From assembly GCA_951812575.1 (NCBI GenBank), contig OX638322.1, forward strand, positions 3,786,501-3,850,500: a stretch of 64,000 bases of DNA, read 5' to 3'. The notes beneath the pieces were generated by a model. The model saw only the letters and a list, made by a program, of their open reading frames with translations, did no database searches and was not told the DNA's origin. Positions 57,987 through 64,000 of the stretch are shown in pieces. This stretch comes from Candidatus Binatia bacterium. Its GTDB lineage: Bacteria; Desulfobacterota; Binatia; Bin18. A program made the position numbers and the translations under genes. The first letter of the stretch is position 1. Every line of letters begins with the position of its first letter.

Positions 57987-58958
57987 CTAGTGCAGGAGAT
58001 CTTTGTCGTCTTGTTCCTGGCTCGCCGCCTGTGTCTCGACCTTTGCCTTCTGACGGCTGATATATTCCTTTAACTCCGCCTCTGCCTTGCGCACGTCCCC
58101 TTCGTATTTCAGGATCGTGTTCAGGGTCTCATTCACCTGAGATTCTTCAAGCCGGTGCACATTGAGCAGGGTGAGTGCTTTCGCCCAGTCCAGGGTCTCG
58201 CTGATGCTGGGAATTTTTTTCAGGTCGAGTTTGCGGATTGACTGGACAACTTCAACCACCTGATTGGCTAGCTGCGTGGCGATCCCCGGTACCTTGAGCT
58301 TCACAATTTCGAGCTCTTGCTCCTGGTTCGGGAAATCTATGAAGAGGTGGAGGCAGCGCCGCTTGAGCGCGTCTGACATCTCGCGCACATTATTACTGGT
58401 CAAGACCACAACCGGCAGATGTTGGGCTTGAATCGTTCCCAGTTCCGGCACGCTCACCTGAAAGTCACTCAAGACCTCAAGCAAAAAGGCTTCGAACTCA
58501 CTGTCCGATTTATCGATCTCGTCGATGAGGAGAACCAGCGGATGGTCGGCCGATATGGCCTGCAACAAGGGCCGGGGCAGAATAAAGCGTTCCGAGAAGA
58601 AGACACTGTCCTGCTTGCCGATGCGCTCGACCGCTTCCTTCAATGTGCTCGTGCCTTCCAGCACTTCACTGATTTTGTCCTTGAGGATCTGGGTATAGAG
58701 CAGTTGTTTGGCATACTCCCACTCGTAGAGGGCTTTCGCCTCATCCAGACCTTCGTAGCACTGCAGGCGCAACAATTCACAGTCCAGCGCCCCGGCCACC
58801 ACCTTGGCCAGTTCCGTCTTCCCGACACCAGCGGGCCCTTCGACGAGGATCGGTTTACGCAGCTGGCTAGCCAAATAGACAACGGTCGCGATTTGTCGAT
58901 TACAAATATATTTCTGGTCTGAGAGCTTTGAAACAACGTCATCAACAGATTCGAACAT
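57987..58958 (-). CDS. MoxR family AAA+ ATPase
   Basis: A 323-residue MoxR-type ATPase. Walker A VEGPAGVGKTELAKVV, Walker B LVLLIDEIDKSDSEF, sensor LTSNNVREMSDALKRRCLHL and the lid with LDWAKALTLLNVH are all present. It works with the adjacent VWA protein as a chaperone pair. GAGGAGG precedes the ATG. It could serve the molybdenum hydroxylase operon (24222-28320) as CoxD/CoxE do, though it lies some 30 kb away, so that link is tentative. Confidence 0.94.
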   Translation of the reverse strand: MFESVDDVVSKLSDQKYICNRQIATVVYLASQLRKPILVEGPAGVGKTELAKVVAGALDCELLRLQCYEGLDEAKALYEWEYAKQLLYTQILKDKISEVLEGTSTLKEAVERIGKQDSVFFSERFILPRPLLQAISADHPLVLLIDEIDKSDSEFEAFLLEVLSDFQVSVPELGTIQAQHLPVVVLTSNNVREMSDALKRRCLHLFIDFPNQEQELEIVKLKVPGIATQLANQVVEVVQSIRKLDLKKIPSISETLDWAKALTLLNVHRLEESQVNETLNTILKYEGDVRKAEAELKEYISRQKAKVETQAASQEQDDKDLLH

Positions 58959-59186
58959 TCTTCCTCCTCGGTGCAGGCATGCCGGCGGACCTTATCATAG
59001 AGGTAGCTGAAACACAACGTGAAGCCCCCTTCGGTACTGGCCGAGTTTCACGCCTCACTGCCTCGTTTGGCGTGCTTTTTTCTGAACTGCCTATTTTGAA
59101 GGAGAACTGCCTCGTGAGGCCAGTCCCCCCCCCTTCCCTGTTGCCTCTTGCGACGACTCACTCCCCATCCTATACTGCCGCGCGCG

Positions 59187-59963
59187 ATGTGTACGCTCGC
59201 CTTGTACTTCCAAACCTTTCCAGGCTATCCTCTCGTGGTCGCGGCAAACCGGGATGAATTTTTGAGTCGTCCCTCCACCGCACCGGTCGTGCTCCAGCAC
59301 ACTCCCTGGATTTTTGGCGGGAAGGATCTTGTTGCCGGAGGAACCTGGCTGGGTGTCAACGAGCATGGGCTGGTGGCTGGCATGTTGAACCGGCACACGC
59401 CTCAACCGACTGACCCACGCCGGCGTTCGCGTGGCTTGTTAAGCCTGGATGCCCTTCAGGCGACATCCGCCCACCAGGCTGCCAGGTCCGTGCAGCGCCA
59501 ACCTGCCAATCGCTACAACCCCTTCAATCTTCTCCTGGTTGATAGCCAGGCTGCCTATGTTGTCTACCCGGATGAGCAGACCATCCATGTTCAGCAGCTC
59601 GAGCCTGGGGTCCATCTGTTGACCAATATGAATCTCAACGATCCCGAATGTCCCAAGATCGCGCACTCGTTTCAGCATTTTCAGGCCGTAGCAGAAAAGG
59701 TGGCTGCAGCACCTGAGTTGTCTTTTTCCGTCGTGGAGCTCTTTCGCCTCCTCCATGAGCGACTTGCAGACCATGCCACACCGCTCGACCCACGGGCGGA
59801 GGATCCACGTAACGGCTTATGTATTCACCTCGACGGCTACGGCACCTGCTCTTCGACATTACTTGCGTATTCCGCTCGACAGCACCAATTTATCTATCAC
59901 TTTGCCCCTGGCGCCCCATGCCAGACCAATTATAGCAAGGTCTCGGTGCCGTCGTGCCCCTGA
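59187..59963 (+). CDS. NRDE/TANGO2 family protein
   Basis: A 258-residue Ntn-hydrolase-like protein. MCTLALYFQTFPGYPLVVAA with the second-residue cysteine and the family-naming AANRDEFLSRPS start the fold; GGKDLVAGGTWLGVNEHGLV and NRYNPFNLLLVD follow. Eukaryotic TANGO2 affects lipid and haem homeostasis; bacterial function is unknown. The start at 59187 is fixed by the conserved MCT. Its last 34 bp overlap the convergent SDR gene's end, so the two have antisense 3' ends. Confidence 0.88.
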   Translation: MCTLALYFQTFPGYPLVVAANRDEFLSRPSTAPVVLQHTPWIFGGKDLVAGGTWLGVNEHGLVAGMLNRHTPQPTDPRRRSRGLLSLDALQATSAHQAARSVQRQPANRYNPFNLLLVDSQAAYVVYPDEQTIHVQQLEPGVHLLTNMNLNDPECPKIAHSFQHFQAVAEKVAAAPELSFSVVELFRLLHERLADHATPLDPRAEDPRNGLCIHLDGYGTCSSTLLAYSARQHQFIYHFAPGAPCQTNYSKVSVPSCP

Positions 59964-60679
59964 GCCAGCCAACCGCCGTCAACCACGTAGCTGGTCCCTG
60001 TCACAAAATCCCCTGATTCCACAAGAAAGCGGACCGTACGCGCAATGTCGTACGGGCTCCCAAAGCGTTGCAGCGGCGTACGGGTCCGCAGCTCTTCTTG
60101 CTGGTCAGGGCCATAGTCTTCGGGGAGTAAGACCGGGCCAGGAGCGACTTCGTTGACCTGGACATGTGGGGCAAATGCCTTTGCTAATGCGTGCGTCAGC
60201 GCAGATACCCCCGCCTTGGATACACAATAGGGGAGAAAGTTTCGACTTGGTCGCCGGCCGCTCCAATCGCCAAGAAAAATGATTTTACCCTGCCCCTGTT
60301 GATACATCTGTCTTCCGATGAGCACCGAGAGGAAGAAGGGGGCTGATATATTCGTCTGACGGAAGGTGTGCCATTCCTGTGCGGTCAGGGCGGAGATGGG
60401 CGTCGGAAAGAACACAGCGGCATTATTGATGAGAATGTCGATCTTTCCTGTTTTTTCCAGCGCTTCACGAGCGATACGCTGTACGTTGCGGCGACTTGAC
60501 AAATCGCCCGGTATAACCCAGGCTCGGCGGCCATGTTGTTGCACAGCTCGTCTCGTCTCGTCTCCTGACGACGTATGGACGTGCAGGATCACATCCGCCC
60601 CTCCTTGCGCTAAGGCAATGGCAATCTCTCGTCCTATACGGCGGCCCGCACCGGTCACCAGCGCACTCCGTAACGGCAT
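59930..60679 (-). CDS. Pteridine-reductase-like SDR oxidoreductase
   Basis: A 249-residue short-chain dehydrogenase. SALVTGAGRRIGREIAIALA shows the T-G-A-x-R-R-I-G motif of pteridine reductases and FolM-type enzymes, rather than the usual T-G-x-x-x-G-x-G. INNAAVFFPTPI, GKIIFLGDWSGRRPSRNFLP and YCVSKAGVSALTHALA supply the remaining catalytic residues. It may reduce dihydrobiopterin/dihydrofolate-type pterins. It lies 8 bp downstream of the histidine kinase gene (same strand), so could be cotranscribed with it. Confidence 0.87.
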   Translation of the reverse strand: MPLRSALVTGAGRRIGREIAIALAQGGADVILHVHTSSGDETRRAVQQHGRRAWVIPGDLSSRRNVQRIAREALEKTGKIDILINNAAVFFPTPISALTAQEWHTFRQTNISAPFFLSVLIGRQMYQQGQGKIIFLGDWSGRRPSRNFLPYCVSKAGVSALTHALAKAFAPHVQVNEVAPGPVLLPEDYGPDQQEELRTRTPLQRFGSPYDIARTVRFLVESGDFVTGTSYVVDGGWLAQGHDGTETLL

Positions 60680-60687
60680 ACGCTTTG

Positions 60688-62193
60688 CTATCCTTTTTGT
60701 TCCGGCACGGTGAGTGGAATGGTCAAGGTAAAGGTCGCGCCTCCCTCTCTATTATTATGGGCGGAGATCGTCCCACTGTGGAGTTCGATAATTTTTTGCG
60801 TGAAGGCGAGGCCTAAACCAGAACCAGTTTTCTTGGTGGAAACAAAGGGGGCAAAGACCTGTTCGGCCACTCCCTCCGGAATACCCGTGCCCGTGTCTCG
60901 GATTGTGACCTGCATCTGATCCTGTACCTGTCGTGCCCCAATCGTAATCTGCCCATCTTTAGATGAGGCTTCCAGCGCGTTCGCTAAGAGATTCAAGATG
61001 GCCTGCTTGAGCTTGATACGATCAAAGGGCAGGAGAGGTCCCTCACCCTGCACTGCCAGCTCATAGCGGAGCGTCACCCCTCGTGCCCGAGCGGCTTCAT
61101 GAATTTCTCGCCCCGCCTCTTGCAGGAGTTTGCCCAACAACCCAGGCTCACGATGGACGGCAAAGTCACGGGAAAAGACCAGCAGATCGGACAGCGTGGT
61201 GTTCAAGTCGGTAATGGCCGCATCGAGTTGTTCGACCCGTTGGGAGGCCTCTTCCAGTGTCTCCTGGGTGGGGGGCTGCGTTTCGTCCAGCGTGTCTCGC
61301 AACAGGTCGCACTGAAGACCTAAGAGGCCGATTTTCTGGAGGATTTGGTGCGAGACGGTCGACGACATATGTCCAATTGCCGCCATGCGTTCGCTTCTTG
61401 CCATATCGACATTCATCAATTGAAGTTGGGTATTTTGACGCTCAATCTCCTTTTTGCGAAGCGTGAGCGTCCGCATGAGCACATGGGCCGCCCCAACCGG
61501 AATAGCGCTCAAATAGAGGCCTGCCCCCCCAAAGGTATTGACCCCAAGGATCATGATCGCACTATACGGCGTGACCAGCAGCAGCCCGGTAATCATCAAT
61601 GTCGGGAAATTGCCTGCAAAGTCGAGCCCGGACGTATAGAGTGTCCCATACCGCGCACGGTGCTGTAAGCCATAACCCAGGGTAAAAACAGCCCACCCGC
61701 CTGCTTCACTCAGTATGAATCGTGCCAGTTCTTCAAATTCTCCAATATGAATAGGAATATGCCCGCCGCTCGAACGATAAACGATATAGCGGGCAAAGAG
61801 TGCCATCTGCAGCAGCGCGCACAGTTCAAGAATCCGTCGGACCGGGTGGGCGTCCTCTCGGACGGTTTGGGGTACAGTATCTACGCCCCACCATCTCACC
61901 ACCAAGGAGAGCGGGAGACTGAGGAGTATTGATCCGAGGAGTAAGGGTAAGGCAAACAGCCCAACCGTATACAACAGTGAACTCGCCACCGCAAAGAGTA
62001 AAAGAGACAGGAACCAGTCTTGTCCCACCTCAACCCGCAACAACACTCCGATACACAGGAGCGGCACGAACGCCAGGTAGAGCTCAAGATAGCCAAGATT
62101 AAACGCGACAAGACCACTCGCCGCCAACAGCAGACCGAACAGGCCGCCAGCAGTTCCAGCTTGCAGAGGGCTGAGCACGCTCTCGTCGCTCAT
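60688..62193 (-). CDS. Membrane sensor histidine kinase
   Basis: A 501-residue kinase. The N-terminal half has several hydrophobic helices (SPLQAGTAGGLFGLLLAASG through LLLVTPYSAIMILGVNTFG), with no obvious periplasmic sensor loop. Residues after about 260 form a coiled coil, HisKA with SSTVSHQILQKIGLLGLQ, then HATPase_c with N-box NLLANALEASSKDGQ, G1 DTGTGIPEG and G2 GSGLGLAFTQKIIELHSG. Start at 62193 overlaps the upstream stop as TGATG, so it is translationally coupled to the DUF1571 protein gene. Confidence 0.92.
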   Translation of the reverse strand: MSDESVLSPLQAGTAGGLFGLLLAASGLVAFNLGYLELYLAFVPLLCIGVLLRVEVGQDWFLSLLLFAVASSLLYTVGLFALPLLLGSILLSLPLSLVVRWWGVDTVPQTVREDAHPVRRILELCALLQMALFARYIVYRSSGGHIPIHIGEFEELARFILSEAGGWAVFTLGYGLQHRARYGTLYTSGLDFAGNFPTLMITGLLLVTPYSAIMILGVNTFGGAGLYLSAIPVGAAHVLMRTLTLRKKEIERQNTQLQLMNVDMARSERMAAIGHMSSTVSHQILQKIGLLGLQCDLLRDTLDETQPPTQETLEEASQRVEQLDAAITDLNTTLSDLLVFSRDFAVHREPGLLGKLLQEAGREIHEAARARGVTLRYELAVQGEGPLLPFDRIKLKQAILNLLANALEASSKDGQITIGARQVQDQMQVTIRDTGTGIPEGVAEQVFAPFVSTKKTGSGLGLAFTQKIIELHSGTISAHNNREGGATFTLTIPLTVPEQKG

Positions 62194-63647
62194 CACTCCC
62201 GGCCCGTCAGAAACCAATCAAGCCATGGGACACGCCGGAATAAGAGGAAACCATATTCGAGGTTTGTGGAGTTAAAGTCATATTCGTTCAGCGAGACGTT
62301 GAAACGCAGATCCTGAAATCCGTAGCGTGTATCCAGCTGATTGTTCCAATCGTAGGCTTCTTGTTTGACCGGCACGCGATAGACGATGTCCCAGTGCAGC
62401 ACGATACGATAATAGGGATGGGTCCGCCATTGCGTATTCGGGAAGACAAATTCCAAAACGTAGCAGGGGCGACCGTCATGCTCTTGAATGCCACGAAACT
62501 GTACTTCCAGATCGCTTTGGAGCCAGCCTTGTAAGAGTTGCGTCTGGAGCCGTTCGACAACCTGACCAAATCCAAATTCTTTGAGAGAATAGTGCAATTC
62601 TCGTTGTACCCATGGACCGTCCGGTATCAGGTCACCAATGACCGGGATACCGAACAACGCCGTCCGGACCCGGACCCGCCCTCTATTCCAGCCCGTCCGG
62701 AACAGCGCCTCCTTGAGTCCACCGCTCTCGTGTTCCCACGCTATATAGACATCGAACGGTTTCCGAAACTTGAATCTCGCCGTCCGACGACTCAACTGGC
62801 CTTCACGACGCGCTTCAGTCACCCATACCCCGGTATAGTCTTGTATTTCACCAGCACGGCGCAACCAATTCTGGGTAAATCCACGGACATCCAGATCGGT
62901 CCCCGGTCGAAATAGACTCGGATCCCCAGACGCCGGAGATTCACGCTCAAAGACCTGTTGTGAAATCCCAATATTGACCTGCAGGTCTGTATACGACAAG
63001 CGTTGGCGGACTTCTCCGGATGCCCCTCGAAGGATGAGTTCGAGGGGCAAACCTGTTCCCCGCTCGATCACGAACTCATACGTCGTAACCGTATTATCAC
63101 GAAATGGAATGAGAAAAGCCGGCACTGACAGAATCACGCGTCCTTCGGCCAATTGTGGGTCTCCCGGCTGAAGGGCGACAAGCTGGAGGCTACGGTCGGC
63201 GCTAGACCGCTGAGAAAGGGCTCTGAGTGCGTATAACCACGCGTTTACATCTTTGAGGGCTGGAGCGAAAGGGTCGCTAATTTCCGTGGAGGGAATACTG
63301 ACCTGGACGTAATCAAACCAGCCGCCGAGTCTGATGAAAACTGTTCCCAGAGCCCGGGTTGGCCTGGTGAGCAGGGTGGTACCGCGGTATAAACCCGATT
63401 GCCACTGCATAAGCAGAGAAGACGGCTTGCGAAAGGTGACGGCAATTTCGTGCTGCCTCTGGGCACCGCCCTTTTCCCATATCTCATGCCGTAAGGTACC
63501 GCGATAGTCGACAAGCCGGTGATACGCGGCTTGACACTCGGTCAGGATTTCCTGCACCCTCGTCTCCGTCGCTTCGGCAGCTGCACCTCTTGGTATAAAC
63601 AACACCAGAGAGAGCGTGTACAGCATCATCCGGACCAGCCGCGTCAT
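62193..63647 (-). CDS. DUF1571 (LolA-like) exported protein, two domains
   Basis: A 484-residue protein with signal peptide (LYTLSLVLFIPRGAAA). Two similar outer-membrane-lipoprotein-carrier-like domains: VQEILTECQAAYHRLVDYRG, TVTFRKPSSLLMQW-type strands in the first half, and IQDYTGVWVTEARREGQLSR, ARFKFRKPFDVYIAWEHESG in the second. LolA-like folds bind lipids or lipoproteins in the periplasm. The gene sits between a response regulator and a kinase and overlaps both (ATGA at 63644-63647, TGATG at 62193), so it may be part of the sensing apparatus. Confidence 0.85.
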   Translation of the reverse strand: MTRLVRMMLYTLSLVLFIPRGAAAEATETRVQEILTECQAAYHRLVDYRGTLRHEIWEKGGAQRQHEIAVTFRKPSSLLMQWQSGLYRGTTLLTRPTRALGTVFIRLGGWFDYVQVSIPSTEISDPFAPALKDVNAWLYALRALSQRSSADRSLQLVALQPGDPQLAEGRVILSVPAFLIPFRDNTVTTYEFVIERGTGLPLELILRGASGEVRQRLSYTDLQVNIGISQQVFERESPASGDPSLFRPGTDLDVRGFTQNWLRRAGEIQDYTGVWVTEARREGQLSRRTARFKFRKPFDVYIAWEHESGGLKEALFRTGWNRGRVRVRTALFGIPVIGDLIPDGPWVQRELHYSLKEFGFGQVVERLQTQLLQGWLQSDLEVQFRGIQEHDGRPCYVLEFVFPNTQWRTHPYYRIVLHWDIVYRVPVKQEAYDWNNQLDTRYGFQDLRFNVSLNEYDFNSTNLEYGFLLFRRVPWLDWFLTGRE

Positions 63648-64000
63648 TCGTCCCCCAAACCGGCTTTCAGCGCCAGCACCGCCGCTTTCGTCCGATCATT
63701 CACCTGTAACTTTCGAAAAATGCTCGCAAGGTGCATCTTGACTGTGAGTTCACTAATAAAGAGTTGCTGACTGATTTCTTTATTCGAGGCGCCGGTTGCC
63801 ACCGAACGTAACACTTCTTCCTCTCGATTCGTGAGTGTCTGGACCAAGCGCCTCAGTTCTTCAACCTCTTGATCACGCTGAAACTCATGTAAGAACTTAC
63901 TGGCTAAGTCAGGATTCAAAAGCACTTCTCCGTCTGCGACTTTACGGAGTGTTTCAAGAATCTCTTTAGAGCGGGTATTTTTGAGCAGGTATCCAACGGC
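63644..64000 (-). CDS. LuxR/NarL-type response regulator (N-terminus outside window)
   Basis: Only the last 118 codons are visible; the gene runs off the window at 64000. It ends with a complete LuxR-type helix-turn-helix: LTNREEEVLRSVATGASNKE, ISQQLFISELTVKMHLASIF and RKLQVNDRTKAAVLALKAG. Preceding residues (AVGYLLKNTRSKEILETLRK) match the receiver-to-HTH linker of NarL-like regulators, with the conserved lysine of the receiver domain at GYLLK. It heads an operon with the DUF1571 protein and histidine kinase, presumably its cognate sensor. Confidence 0.93.
   Translation of the reverse strand, partial: AVGYLLKNTRSKEILETLRKVADGEVLLNPDLASKFLHEFQRDQEVEELRRLVQTLTNREEEVLRSVATGASNKEISQQLFISELTVKMHLASIFRKLQVNDRTKAAVLALKAGLGDE

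Overview
No taxonomic marker (16S, ribosomal protein) is present, and no tRNA, rRNA or CRISPR array was seen. The window looks like one contiguous stretch of a moderately GC-rich chromosome from an uncultured, Gram-negative, aerobically respiring heterotroph. The evidence is a Rieske/split cytochrome b operon with a multihaem cytochrome c, the GatCAB amidotransferase, a DUF1571/LolA-like envelope protein, two acyl-CoA dehydrogenases, an enoyl-CoA hydratase, a CoA-transferase, two luciferase-like monooxygenases, an amidohydrolase and a molybdenum hydroxylase. This mix, plus interspersed palindromic repeats, resembles uncultured deltaproteobacterial-type lineages (Binatota/Tectomicrobia-like), but that placement is inference. 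UGA is an ordinary stop in most genes, so the code is standard, with one apparent selenocysteine codon.

Layout. 1-5743: a polyamine-synthase-like gene cut by the window edge, a Phd/ParE-type toxin-antitoxin pair, then a minus-strand envelope-stress cluster (DUF4178, PspA, YbjN-like, K+ channel with RCK domain, rhodanese). 5889-9132: SpmA/SpmB-like membrane protein, ammonium transporter, small monooxygenase. 9437-18913: enoyl-CoA hydratase, LLM oxidoreductase, a second toxin-antitoxin pair (PIN/RHH), a SelW-like selenoprotein whose UGA splits the frame (12225-12461), CoA-transferase, YyaL-type thioredoxin-domain protein, DUF1499 protein, EamA transporter, aldo/keto reductase. 19027-30085: acetolactate-synthase-like enzyme, dimethylglycine/sarcosine dehydrogenase-like enzyme, a secreted protein of unknown function, a four-gene molybdenum hydroxylase operon, an amidohydrolase. 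30258-35924: a small protein with an SMC-like ATPase carrying a transmembrane hairpin, acyl-CoA dehydrogenase, SDR, LLM enzyme. 36138-48175: housekeeping block murI-secA-argJ, then gatCAB with an acyl-CoA dehydrogenase on the other strand, yraN and serS. 48260-54688: b6f-like respiratory operon. 55283-58958: TPR protein, DUF151 nuclease-family protein, VWA protein and MoxR ATPase. 59187-64000: NRDE protein, pteridine-reductase-like SDR and a translationally coupled response regulator / DUF1571 protein / histidine kinase operon.

The most unusual signals are: (1) a UGA-containing SelW-family gene with a plausible bacterial SECIS hairpin; (2) a dispersed ~54 bp hairpin element in five copies, one of them read in frame inside an acyl-CoA dehydrogenase gene, as Rickettsia palindromic elements are; (3) a second dispersed repeat made of 9-bp GAGTC units arranged as a large hairpin; (4) a SecA with a roughly 250-residue charged coiled-coil expansion at the variable-domain position; (5) a polyamine/PspA/K+ channel neighbourhood split by a toxin-antitoxin module; (6) a b6-like cytochrome b keeping the haem-ci cysteine, with two undescribed tiny membrane proteins in its operon; (7) an SMC-like ATPase that appears to be anchored in the membrane.
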